From the NCBI GenBank assembly GCA_963798505.1, contig CAWCTX010000005.1, positions 310,001 through 374,000 on the forward strand: 64,000 nucleotides of DNA, given 5' to 3'. Below the pieces are notes generated by a model. It was not told where the DNA came from. It saw only the letters and a program-made list of their open reading frames with translations, and searched no databases. Of the stretch, positions 46,855-56,920 are shown piece by piece (the first letter of the stretch is position 1; each line of letters starts with the position of its first letter). The DNA is from CAVWSM01 sp963798505. GTDB taxonomy: Bacteria; Actinomycetota; Actinomycetes; Jiangellales; Jiangellaceae. The translations under genes were made by a program, and so were the position numbers.

Positions 46855-48842
46855 TCAGCACCTCTCGACGGTGACGGCGGGCTCCAGCACTCGGTCGGCG
46901 CCAACCTGCCGGGATGACCCCACGAGCTCGAGCGAGAGGATCGCCCGGATGTCCGTGCTGGACGCACCGACACGCAGCTCCGCCGTGCCCGGCTCGACCA
47001 CGCGGACGAGGTCGCGTCCGGTGAACGAAGTGAGGTCGGCGTGCAGGGCGAACCGCACCCGCCGACGATCGCCGCTGTCCAGATCCACCCGAACCGCTCC
47101 GACGAGCTGTTGCACAGGCCGAACCACCGATGCGGCGCAGTCGTGCAGGTAAACCTGGACTACTTCCGACACCGGCCGGTCGGCCTCGTTGGCCAGTTCG
47201 ACCACGAGCTCGCAGGTGCCGTCGGTGTCCCAGGTCGCGCCGGAACCCAAGGAGACAGATCCCCACGTCGCCGCGGCGTAGGACAGCCCGTGCCCGAACG
47301 GGAACAGGGCGGTCGGGTCCACGACGGTCACTTCGCTGCGCTGCCCAAGCGTGGAGGCAAGGTAGGTCGAAGGCTGGGTTGAGCCCGCGCCCGGGAAGCT
47401 CACCGGAAGGCGTCCAGAGGGATTGACGCGCCCGCTCAGGATGTCGGCGATCGCCTGAGCCCCTTCCTCACCGGGAAAGAACCCGCACACGAGTCCGGCC
47501 AGCCGGGCGGCTTGTCGGCTCAGGTCGTAGGGGCGCCCGACGAGCAGCACCGCCACCACCGGTGTGCCAGTCGCGAGCAGCGCCTCGAGGAGCTCCTCCT
47601 GCCGGCCGGGCAGGCGCAGGTCGGTGACGTCGCAGCCCTCTCCTGACGTGCCGTTGCCGAACAGCCCGGCCTGGTCGCCGAGGACCACAACACATGCGTC
47701 GGCCGCGGCGGCCACGGTGGTGGCGGCCGCGATGTCGTCGTCGCCGCCGCCCAGCACGGGGCAGCCCAGGGCGTAGGTGACGTCGAAGGTGTCAGCAAGG
47801 GCCTCGCGGACCGTGCGGATCTCCAGCCCCGTGTCGATGCCGGGATGGTGGACCAGCACGTGCATCGGGAAGGAGTAGCAGCCCAGCATCGCCTGGGGCG
47901 TATCCGCACGTGGGCCGACGACGGCGATGCGGGAACCGGAGCGCAGCGGCAGGGTGCCGTCGTTGGCAAGCAGGACCACTGAGCGGCGGGCGAGGTCGAG
48001 AGCGACCGCCCGCGATTGGGGGTCGTCGAGGTCAACCTCCGCCGGACCGGGGGGTGTCCACTCAGGGTCGAGCAGGCCGAGCTCGCACTTCTGTCGCAGC
48101 ACCCGGGTCACCGCACGATCGACGAGCTTCTCGTCGAGGATCCCCGCAGACACGGCGGCGAGCAGCGGCTCTGCGTAGGCATTGGGCGACGGCAGCTCGA
48201 CGTCGATGCCCGCCTCCAGGCCAAGTCGGGCGGCCTCCTCGGTGCTGACGGCCACGTGATGAAGCGTCTGCAGGAAGGCGATGGAGAAGTAGTCTGCGAC
48301 GACTGTTCCGGTGAACCCGAGGTTGTCGCGCAGCAGGGTCGTGAGCAGGGCTGGGTCGGCCGCGGCCGGGACGCCGTCGGTGTCGGTGTAGGAGTTCATC
48401 ACGGACCGCGCGCCCGCCCTGAGGGCCATCTCGAAGGGCGGCAGGATCACGTCTGCCAGCTCGCGCGGGCCGACCGCCACCGGTGCGAGGTTGCGGGCCG
48501 CGCGCGAGGCGGAGTACCCCGCGAAGTGCTTGAGCGTCGCAGCCACGCCGCTGCCCTCCAGGCCGCGCACGTAGGCGCTGCCGATCAGGCCGGCAAGGAA
48601 GGGGTCCTCACCGAGGGTCTCCTCGACGCGGCCCCAGCGCAGGTCCCGGACCACGTCGAGGACGGGTGCGAGCCCCTGGTGAACACCCAGGCGTCGCATT
48701 GTCGCCCCGATCCGGGCGGCCATCTGCTCCACGAGCGCCGGGTCGAACGATGCGGCCCAGCAGAGTGGGGAGGGGTACACCGTCGCGCGCCAGGCGGCCA
48801 GCCCCGTGGGGCACTCCTCGTTGGGGGCGACCGTAGCAAGAT
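46855..48842 (-). pseudogene. Glycoside hydrolase family 3 beta-glucosidase, 5'-truncated
   Basis: About 660 residues of a GH3 enzyme are intact: ECPTGLAAWRATVYPSPLCW, GVHQGLAPVLDVVRDLRWGR, EETLGEDPFLAGLIGSAY, GVAATLKHFAGYSASRAARN, and the nucleophile region TGTVVADYFSIAFLQTLHH. The C-terminal GH3 sandwich and a fibronectin-III-like end (VVQVYLHD) follow. The family normally has another 80-100 residues before VAPNEECPTG, including the first barrel strand. Here the homology stops exactly at the left arm of an inverted repeat (48837). The open frame continues to 49008 through the repeat and the ROK leader but is not GH3-like. No good start codon lies near the break, so the enzyme is probably not made properly. 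Confidence 0.7.
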
Positions 48843-48902
48843 CGACAGCCTCCTCCGTGAGACCACGAGCGGCGTGTCGGCCACAGGAGGATGTCGATCT
48901 TG
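48837..48902. repeat. Inverted repeat at the GH3 truncation point
   Basis: Arms 48837-48854 and 48885-48902 (CAAGATCGACAGCCTCCT) pair at 17 of 18 positions around a 30-base loop. The arms share CAAGATC/GATCTTG with the two palindromes at 55369-55473. It lies between the broken GH3 gene and the ROK gene and may have mediated the deletion or act as a bidirectional terminator. Confidence 0.8.
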
Positions 48903-48962
48903 GACTGCCCGGTCCGTGAGTGCCGCACGACCAACCGTGTCGTTGCGTGGCACCATCTCGAT

Positions 48963-50158
48963 GTGGCGATAACACTCGCGGGCCGCGCCGAGACGTCGAC
49001 CCAGGCACGCATCCTTCGGCTGCTGCGTGACGAGGGGCCGCAACCTCGGGTGGTGCTGGGGGACCGGCTCGGTGTCTCCCGGACCACCGTCGCCGCCGAG
49101 GTCGGTCGGCTCGTCGACCTTGGACTGGCGGCGGACGCCGGCCCCGCCGCCTCTCGCGGCGGACGGCGGTCGACCCTGGTCGACCTCGCTCCCGGACTCC
49201 GCTTCGTCGGCATTGACATCGGCGCCACGTCGATCGACGTCGCGGTGACCGACGGGCGGCTGTCGGTGCTCAGCCAGATCTCCGAGGACATCGAGGTCCG
49301 CGTGGGTCCGGAGCGCGTTCTCGCTCGATGCCTCGAGATGACCCGCAAGCTGCTCGCCGAGCTGGAGATCGACCGCCCCGCCGGCGTGGGCATCGGCGTG
49401 CCTGGTCCGGTCGACTTCCACAGCGGCGTCCCCGTCTCGCCCCCGATCATGCCCGGCTGGGACGGCTACCCCGTACGCGACGCCATGTCCCGCGAGCTCG
49501 GCTGCCCGGTGCTGCTCGACAACGACGTCAATGTCATGGCGCTCGGCGAGCAGCACGGCGGGGTCGCGAAGCGCGCCCGCGACTTCCTCTTCGTCAAGAT
49601 CGGCACCGGTATCGGCTGCGGCATCGTCGTCGACGGCGAGCTCTACCGCGGCGTCGACGGGTGCGCCGGCGACATCGGCCACATCCGCGTCGAGGAGTTC
49701 GGCCCCACCTGCGCGTGCGGCAACACCGGATGCCTCGAGGCGTTCTTCGGCGGTGGCGCGCTGGCCCGCGACGCGATGGCGGCCGCGCGCAGCGGCCGCT
49801 CGCCCATCCTCAAGGCCCTCCTCGACGAGCGAGGGATACTGACCGCCGCGGAGGTGGCGCTGGCCGCGCAGCAGGGCGACGCGGTCTCGGTGCAGCTGGT
49901 CCGCGACGGCGGTCGCCGCGTCGGGCAGGTGCTGGCCAGCCTCGTCTCATTCTTCAACCCGGGCCTCATCGTGATCGGCGGCCGGGTGTCGAGGCTCGGG
50001 ACATGCGCTTGCTGGCCGAGATCCGCTCCGTGGTCTATCGCCGGTCGTTGCCGCTCGCGACAGGCAACCTGCCCATCGTGCTGACCGAGCTCGGCGACAG
50101 TGCCGGCGTGACCGGCAGCGCTCGGCTCATCAGCGACGGCGTGTACGCGTCGAACTAG
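48963..50158 (+). CDS. ROK family transcriptional regulator, one frameshift
   Basis: This is a sugar-responsive repressor, about 398 residues. The N-terminal winged helix reads TQARILRLLRDEGPQPRVVL and RLGVSRTTVAAEVGRLVDLG. The ROK domain has the phosphate motif FVGIDIGATSIDVAVTD, LLDNDVNVMALGEQHGG, VKIGTGIGCGIVVDGELYRG and the zinc motif EFGPTCACGNTGCLEAFFGG. The start is the GTG at 48963. One base is missing near 49996 (VSEARDMRLLAEI in the second frame). It is divergent from the broken GH3 gene and upstream of the exported sugar proteins, its probable targets. Confidence 0.9.
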
Positions 50159-50502
50159 CCAGGCGGTTGGTGGGTACGCAGCGATTTGACTCAAGCGCTG
50201 TGCGTCCCGCTTCCGAAAGTCCAAGGCGAAAGTTCGCTCGCGACTATTGCAAGATTAGGTAACACACCCGTAACTTGGGCCCAGCGCGACGACGAGGGGC
50301 CTTGTGCCATGCGAAGTTTGTTGCACTGGTCGACAAAACTCGCACTACCTCGCGCTTTCACGCCCATCATTTCGGAGCCGATTCCGATCGCGCCTTCGCG
50401 CGGCAACATCGCTGCCTCTGTTGCGGCCGGCCGGCCCCGTGCGTCGCGTTCCCACGTCACCGGCGCTGGACCAGCGCCACAAGCCACGCAGGAGGGGTCA
50501 CC
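50159..50502 (+). promoter_or_regulatory. Leader region before the Tat-exported protein gene
   Basis: This 344-base space has no credible gene. CGAAAGT occurs twice close together (50214 and 50227 regions). TTGCAAGATT (50247-50256) and TTGGGCCCA (50275-50283) recur upstream of the second ROK gene. The lower G+C of 50230-50330 suits a promoter. A good ribosome-binding site GGAGGGG ends eight bases before the next ATG. Confidence 0.4.
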
Positions 50503-51849
50503 ATGCGTGCACACAGATCGCCCACAGACAGTGAATCGGCGGCCGGCCGCGGACCTGGGCTGAGCCGTCGCCGGTTCCTGGCCGGGTCCGCCGGGCTGAC
50601 AGTCGCTGCCGCCGCCGGCGGATCGGTGCTTGGGCCGCTCGCCGGCACCGCCGTCGCCGGCAACGGGCGCCTTATCCCGGGCGGCAAGGTCGGCACCATC
50701 ACATTCACCCAGCGCGACGTGCCTGGCCGGGTCGGCATTGCGGCGAGCGCGGCGCTCGGTGTGACGCCGACGATGGGTTTCCTCGGAGGTGCCAACTTCC
50801 CGGAGGACCCGACCGACCTCGGACCGCTCGTCCCCATCCCAGGCGGCTGGAAGGAGCTCTTCGAGTTCCTGGCGAAGTGGGGTTACAAGCAGATCGAGTT
50901 CGCCGGGTACGGGCAGAACGCTGCCAACCCTGGTGGCGCTGCCCCCAACCCGGCCCCCGGCGGTGTGACGACCCCCGAGTCGCGCGCTGCCTATCTCGCC
51001 TACGGCCGCACCCTGAGAGGGTTCCTCGACGAGTTCGACCTCGAGGCGATCGGTAACCACGGCTTCATCCCGAACACGTGGCCAGGTCCGAACAGCCCGG
51101 GCGGCGGCATGTCGACCAACGACTCCGAGCGCCTGCGGACCGAGCTCGAGTTCGCCGCCATCGTCGGGATGCCGTACATGGGCACCGGCAACGACCCGAC
51201 TAGCGCCAACAACCGCAACATCGAGCCGTGGACGATATCGACTGAGAAGTGGACGCGGCTCAACGACATCAGCGTCAACGAGTTCGGCATCCAGATGTAC
51301 ACCCACAACCACTCGCCGGCCTACAACTTCCTGCAGGACGGCCCCATGGTGACGGTCACGCAGGACAAGGTGACCGGGGCACCGATCGCGCCGGTGCAGG
51401 TGCGGGGCGAGTCCGGCAAGCGGCTCATGCAGCACTACCTCGACAACACTGACCCAGACCTCGTCGTGATCGAGCTGGACATCTTCTGGGCGCATGTCGC
51501 CCAGCATCAGTGGCGTTGGCGCTACGACTGGGAAGGCAACCGGGTCGAGGACATCTTTGATCCGCTAGCGCTCGTCGCACAGCAGACCAAGCGCTTCGCG
51601 CTCTATCACGCGAAGGACGGCGACCGGACGCTCGATCCGCCAGGCGTGGGCAACGGCTACCAGTTCGTCCCGTTCGGCGACCCACGCAGCGACATCGACT
51701 TCGAGACGTTCTTCAAGAACCAGGGCGCAAAGGGCTTCCACAACCCCAACTACGAGCAGGACAACGCGCCCGGCGGCTCTGCTGACCCGGGTCAGTCGCT
51801 GCGCTTCTCCGCGTTCAGCGCATACAACATGACTCGGCTTCGGGGCTGA
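50503..51849 (+). CDS. Tat-exported sugar phosphate isomerase/epimerase-like (TIM barrel) protein
   Basis: This is a 448-residue protein with a twin-arginine signal SRRRFLAGSAGLTVAAAAGG (about residues 23-45), so it should be folded in the cytoplasm and exported. The body has the AP-endonuclease-2/xylose-isomerase-like barrel: FLAKWGYKQIEFAGYG, LEAIGNHGFIP, MYTHNHSPAYNF (metal-binding His), VVIELDIFWAHVAQHQ and FALYHAKDGDRT. An open frame extends upstream, but the GGAGG and signal peptide fix the ATG at 50503. It precedes the large ThuA protein, and the two may act together on an extracellular sugar derivative. Confidence 0.9.
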   Translation: MRAHRSPTDSESAAGRGPGLSRRRFLAGSAGLTVAAAAGGSVLGPLAGTAVAGNGRLIPGGKVGTITFTQRDVPGRVGIAASAALGVTPTMGFLGGANFPEDPTDLGPLVPIPGGWKELFEFLAKWGYKQIEFAGYGQNAANPGGAAPNPAPGGVTTPESRAAYLAYGRTLRGFLDEFDLEAIGNHGFIPNTWPGPNSPGGGMSTNDSERLRTELEFAAIVGMPYMGTGNDPTSANNRNIEPWTISTEKWTRLNDISVNEFGIQMYTHNHSPAYNFLQDGPMVTVTQDKVTGAPIAPVQVRGESGKRLMQHYLDNTDPDLVVIELDIFWAHVAQHQWRWRYDWEGNRVEDIFDPLALVAQQTKRFALYHAKDGDRTLDPPGVGNGYQFVPFGDPRSDIDFETFFKNQGAKGFHNPNYEQDNAPGGSADPGQSLRFSAFSAYNMTRLRG

Positions 51850-51869
51850 CGCCCGCACAGCGCAGCCAA

Positions 51870-51949
51870 GGCTCCGGTCGCAACTCGATTGGCCTCGACG
51901 GCGACCGGAGCCGGCACGGAATCCCACGCACGAGGTTTTCGCCCCGTGC
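51870..51949. terminator. Two hairpins between the Tat protein and ThuA-type genes
   Basis: A perfect 12-base inverted repeat (GGCTCCGGTCGC at 51870-51881 with 51901-51912) is followed by a second hairpin (GCACGAGG at 51928-51935 with CCCCGTGC at 51942-51949, seven of eight). There is no T-run. They could terminate or attenuate transcription into the downstream gene. Confidence 0.6.
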
Positions 51950-51978
51950 ACCCCCGAAGACGGAGGAAGAGGACTCCC

Positions 51979-54900
51979 ATGAAGCAACGTATCAAGCATG
52001 TCTCGAGACGGCTGGCGGCGGCCGTGGCCGCCTTCGGGCTCGTCACGGCCGGCCTCGCCGCCGTCGCGCCAAGCACGGCCGCCGCTCAGGTACCGAACAG
52101 CAACGGCAACCAGTTCCGCGTCCTGGTCTTCACCAAGGCGTCGGCCGGACAGCACGCATCGACCGCCGCCGGCGTGGCCGCCATCAACCAGCTCGGCAAG
52201 CAGCATCGCTTCACGGTGCAGGTCACCGCCGACGCCCGGAAGTTCGACGAGGCGCACCTCAAGCAGTACCGCGCCGTCGTGTTCCTCAACACCTCGGGCG
52301 ACGTTCTCAACGCCGCACAGCAGGCCGCATTCGAGCGGTACTTCTTCGACGGCGGTGGGTTCGTCGGTATCCACGCCGCGATCGAGACCGAGCCCGACTG
52401 GGGCTTCCTCACCGACATCATCGGTACGCGGGCCAACGGCTCGTCCCCGGTGACCGAGGCGACCCTCAAGGTTGCCGACCGCGTGCACGTCGCCAGCGAG
52501 AATCTTCCGGAGTACTGGGAGCGCACCGACCAGTGGTACAACTTCACGTCCAACGTCCGCGGCAAGCAGCATGTGCTCGCAACGGTGGACGAGAGCACGT
52601 ACGCGGGCGGCACCATGGGCTTTGACCACCCGATCACCTGGTGCCAGGACTTCAAGGGCGGCCGGTCGTTCTACACCGCGGGTGGTGACACGCCCGCGAC
52701 CTTCGCCGAGCCTGAGTTCCGGGGCCACCTGGCCGGAGCGATCCAGTGGGCCGCCGGAGTTGGCGACGGTGACTGTGGCGCGACCGTCACCGCCAACTAC
52801 CAGTTCACGCCTGTCACCACGCAGCCCAATCTCAACGAGCCGATCGGCTTCGACGTCCTCCCGGACGGCCGCGTCATCCAGACCGACCGTCGTGGCGGCG
52901 TCCGACTGCACGACCCGGTCGCCAACACGACGACACTGATCGCCCAGATCCCGGTCTACATGGCAAGCGAGGACGGCATGTACGGGCCGGCGGTCGACAA
53001 CGAGTTCGCGACGAATCAGTGGGTGTACCTGTACTACTCGCCACTGACCATGGACCCGCCATACCCGCCGACGACACCGACGGCCAACGCGCCCAACACC
53101 GGTGCAGACCCATCGGTGTGGGACCCGTGGCTCGGCTACTTCCAGCTGTCGCGGTTCAAGTTCGTCGACGCGACGGCGGCCCAGCCGGCACATCTGGACC
53201 TCGCGAGCGAGCAGAAGATCATGAAGGTCGACGTCAACCGTGGCGCGTGCTGCCATGTCGCCGGCGACATCACGTTCGACTCGCAGAACAACCTCTGGAT
53301 GGTTACCGGCGACGACACCCCGGCCGGCGGCGGCAACTCCGGCGGGTTTGGTCCCTTCAACGACATGATCAACGCCGCCGGCCTGTTCAACGCCCCGCAC
53401 GTGGACGCGCGCCGGTCCGCGCTCAACACCAACGACCTGCGCGGCAAGATCCTGCGGGTCGACGTGCAGGAGGACGGGTCGTACACCATCCCGCCGGGCA
53501 ACCTGTTCGACGAGGCGGCTCGACGCGACCGGCAAGACCCGGCCCGAGATCTACGCCATGGGGTTCCGCAACCCGTTCCGCATCAACCTTGACGCGAACG
53601 ACGTCGCGTACATCACCGACTACTCGCCCGACTCGCAGACCCCGCAGAACTTCCGCGGTCCCGCGGGAACCGGGCGGGTCGAGATCGTACGGAAGCCGTC
53701 GAACTACGGGTGGCCGCTCTGCTACTCGCCGGACCTGCCGTACTACCAGTGGAACTTCAACACCTCTACCCCGCTGCACGACCCACCGCAGCAGTTCGAG
53801 TGCGACAACCCGACGAAGGGTCCGGACAACACGTCGCGTTGGAACACCGGTCTGGTCGAGACACCACCGATTACCGCGCCCGAGATCTGGTACTCCTACC
53901 GGGACAACACCCCTGGTGCGGTACTCGGCACGCCATGCCTCGCGTACTACGACGGGTCAGGCGGCAGCTGCCCGCAGCTGTTCCCCGAGCTGGCAACCGG
54001 CGGCGTCGGGCCACACGGTGCCGCGCCGTATGACTTCGATCCCGACAACCCGAACCCGACGAAGTTCCCGGAGTACTGGGACGGTGCCTTCCTCTTCGGC
54101 GAGTTCACTCGGGACTACCTGCGAGAGGTCCGACTCGACTCCGAAGGCAAGGTACTCAAGATCAACAACACGCTGCCGTGCGGGCCGGCACCGACCACGC
54201 CCGAGAGGCCGTTCATCTGCGACAACCCGATGGACATGACCTTCGGTGACGACGGCAACTTCTACCTGCTCACCTACGGCGACGGGTTCTTCAACATCAA
54301 CCCCGACGCCGGCATGGTGCGGGTCGAGTACGTCAAGGGGCTGCGCGTACCGGAAGCCGTACTCTCGGCCTCGGTGACGAGCGGTCCGGCGCCACTCACG
54401 GTGCAGTTCTCCAGCGAGGGCTCGCGCGACCCCGACCCGGGCGAGTCGATCTCGTTCGCGTGGGACTTCGACGGCAACGGCACCACCGACTCGATCGACC
54501 CGAACCCCACACACACGTACACCACGAACGGCGTCTTCACGGCGCGGCTGACCGTGACCGACTCCAGCGGCAAAGCCACCTCGGCCAACACGACGATCAC
54601 CGTCGGCAACACCGCGCCCTCGGTGGACGTCACGGTGCCGGTCGATGGCGGCACGTTCGCCTTCGGCGACTTGATCCCGTTCGCAGTCACGGTCAGTGAC
54701 CCCGAGGATGGCCCGATCGACTGCAGCCGCGTCGAGGTGACGTTCGTCCTGGGCCACGACACGCACGGGCACGCCAGTGCCACCACGACCGGGTGCGTCG
54801 GCACGCTGCCGACCGATCCTGACGATGTCTCGCACGGAGGCAACGTGTTCGGCGTCATCAGCGCCTCCTACACGGACAACGCCGTCGGCGGAGTACCCGC

Positions 54901-55360
54901 GCTGACGACGGTCGACCAGCACCAGATCCGGCAGAAGAAGCAGGAGGTCGAGCACGCCGTCGAACAGGCAGGCACCAACACCAACACGAACACGGATGGT
55001 GGTGCCGGGGTGCATCGAGGAAGCCTCGGCAACGGCGACTGGATCAAGCTCAATGGCCCGTTCAACCTGGTCAACATCGACTCGTTGACCTTCCGCACCT
55101 CAGGCGGCAGCGGAGCGGCGGGAACCGGCCTGGTGGAGGTCCGGATGGATGCGGTGGACGGACCGCTGCTCACCAGCGTGACGATCCAGCCGACGGCCGA
55201 CGCCAACACCTGGGTCAGCCAGACCTTCCCGATCACTGACCCGGGCGGTGGGCATGAGCTGTTCCTGGTCTTCCGGCCGGTCACCGGCGGGCCGGGGAAC
55301 AACTTCTTCAACCTCAACTGGACGGAGTTCGGCGGCGCGGGCGCCGGCGTGCCTGCCTGA
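51979..55360 (+). CDS. Secreted ThuA / PQQ-type sugar dehydrogenase / PKD / CBM6 protein, one frameshift
   Basis: This is a very large exported protein, about 1126 residues. Domains in order: signal peptide ending near TAAAQ; ThuA-like glutamine-amidotransferase fold (FRVLVFTKASAGQHAST; GGFVGIHAAIETEPDWGF), about residues 45-260; six-blade glucose/sorbosone dehydrogenase-like propeller (EPIGFDVLPDGRVIQTDRRG; YAMGFRNPFRINLDAN), about 275-790; a PKD domain (PAPLTVQFSSEGSRDPDPGE; SFAWDFDGNG); and a C-terminal CBM6-like beta-sandwich (DWIKLNGPFNLVNIDSLTF). One extra G near 53517 shifts the frame. It probably binds and oxidises or remodels a carbohydrate outside the cell. Confidence 0.9.
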
Positions 55361-55368
55361 GTAGGACG

Positions 55369-55473
55369 GATCTTGAGACATCTGCGGCCCCCTGCACCCG
55401 GGATGCCTCAAGATCGCCAGGCATCGTCGATCTTGGGCATGTGCGGCATAAACACCGCACATGTCCCAAGATC
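55369..55473. terminator. Pair of palindromes with GATCTTG ends
   Basis: First: GATCTTGAGACAT at 55369-55381 pairs with 55403-55415 (12 of 13). Second: GATCTTGGGCATGTGCGG at 55429-55446 pairs with 55455-55473 with one bulged base. They start nine bases after the stop of the ThuA gene and are probably its terminator. The shared ends and their likeness to 48837-48902 point to a repeat family. Confidence 0.75.
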
Positions 55474-55517
55474 CGCCTCCACTTCGGCCAAACCCTGAGC
55501 GAACTTCTGCAACAAAT

Positions 55518-55536
55518 TTGCAAAAGATTGGGCCCA
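55518..55536. promoter_or_regulatory. Candidate ROK-regulator site before the sugar ABC operon
   Basis: TTGCAAAAGATT followed by TTGGGCCCA recurs (with changed spacing) at 50247-50283. Immediately upstream, TTGCAACAAATTTGCAA-like symmetry (55506-55523) resembles ROK operators. It is the only clear A/T-rich symmetric sequence in 55474-55654, which otherwise holds the ROK promoter. Confidence 0.4.
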
Positions 55537-55654
55537 ACCCCTTGCCTAGCCCCCGGATGTCTCTCTAGTTTGTCGTCTCAACACACTTAACACCGCTCTT
55601 GGTGATGTGACGGCAACCCGGATGCAACAGGACCCGAGGTGAGGGGAGCGCACT

Positions 55655-56920
55655 GTGGTCGCACGGCACGCAACCCCTGCCGGGTCCCCACCCGGGCGGC
55701 CGGCCGACCACCTTCGCGTGCGCCGGGACAACATGGCGACGGTGCTGGGCCTGCTGCGGACCGACGGCCCCTGGTCGCGGGCGCGGCTGGCCGAGCACAC
55801 CGGCCTCAACCGGGCGACCGTGTCGACGCTCGTCGCCGACCTGGCCGCCCGCGGCCTGGTCACCGTCGGGGAACCCCACCCCAACGGCTCACCCGGACGA
55901 CCCGGACAGTCGGTCGCCGTCGACGGGCGCCAGCTGTGGGGGCTGGGCATCGAGATCAACGCCTACTACGTGGCGGGCGTGGGGCTCGACTTGTCCGGAC
56001 GCACCGTCTTCGACCGCCGTGTCCCGGTGTCGATGGTGGCGGACGGCGCGACGGCGGTCCTCGACCGGCTGGCCGATCTCACCGAAGCCGCCGTTGCCGC
56101 GGCCGACGACGCAGGTGCGCGGGTCCTCGAGGTGCACATCGCGCTGCCGGGCCTGGTCGACGAGTCCAGCGGCCGCATCGTCCTGGCCCCGAACTTCGGC
56201 TGGCAAGGTGTGCGCGTCGTGGACGAGATCGCGGCCCGCCTCAGCACACGGCTGCCCATCCGCGTGGGCAACGACGCCAACCTGTCTGTCGTCGCCGAGC
56301 AGGCCTACGGCCGCGGAGTCGGGCTGTCCGAAGTCGTCCACCTCACCGGCGAGCTCGGCGTCGGGGCCGGTGTCGTCGTCGGTGGCCACTTGCTCAGTGG
56401 CGCGCACGGCTTCGCAGGCGAGGTCGGGCACCTGCAGCTCGACCCGGCCGGTCGAGACTGCCGGTGCGGGCGGCGCGGGTGCTGGGAGACCATGGTCGGC
56501 TTCGAGGCCGTGCTACGCAGTGCCGCCAACGGTGACGACCCCCTGCACGACCGTACGGTCGACGTCGAGGCACGCGTCGCCGACATCGTCGCCCGTGCGG
56601 AGGCCGGGGACCAGCGCACCCTCGATGGACTGCACGCCGTCGGAGTCGGCCTGGGCATGGGGGCGGCCTTGCTCGTCAACGTGTTCAACCCGCAGGCCGT
56701 CGTTCTCGGCGGCTACCTCGCGCCGCTTGCGCCGTACGTCTTCGATCCCATGCGCACGGAGATGGCAGCGCGCATCGTGGCGCCCGGACTCGGCGGTTGC
56801 GAGATCGTCGCGTCCGAGCTCGGGTTCACCGCCGCAGCAAGGGGCGGCGCTCATCTGGCCATGCAGTCGGTGTTTGCCGACCCGACCCGCGTCGACGTCC
56901 TCAGTGGAGGTGACCAATGA
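55655..56920 (+). CDS. ROK family transcriptional regulator
   Basis: This is an intact 421-residue ROK repressor from the GTG at 55655. The winged helix is MATVLGLLRTDGPWSRARLA then HTGLNRATVSTLVADLAARG. ROK signatures are VGNDANLSVVAEQAYGRGVG, ELGVGAGVVVGGHLLSGAHG and zinc motif CRCGRRGCWE. Its stop overlaps the start of the sugar ABC ATPase (ATGA), so it is the first gene of that operon and probably senses the imported sugar. Confidence 0.95.
   Translation: MVARHATPAGSPPGRPADHLRVRRDNMATVLGLLRTDGPWSRARLAEHTGLNRATVSTLVADLAARGLVTVGEPHPNGSPGRPGQSVAVDGRQLWGLGIEINAYYVAGVGLDLSGRTVFDRRVPVSMVADGATAVLDRLADLTEAAVAAADDAGARVLEVHIALPGLVDESSGRIVLAPNFGWQGVRVVDEIAARLSTRLPIRVGNDANLSVVAEQAYGRGVGLSEVVHLTGELGVGAGVVVGGHLLSGAHGFAGEVGHLQLDPAGRDCRCGRRGCWETMVGFEAVLRSAANGDDPLHDRTVDVEARVADIVARAEAGDQRTLDGLHAVGVGLGMGAALLVNVFNPQAVVLGGYLAPLAPYVFDPMRTEMAARIVAPGLGGCEIVASELGFTAAARGGAHLAMQSVFADPTRVDVLSGGDQ

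Noticed and set aside
51565..53535. Minus-strand open frame of 656 codons opposite the ThuA-type gene
   Set aside because: It has no start context or domain; the forward frame carries a signal peptide and known domains.
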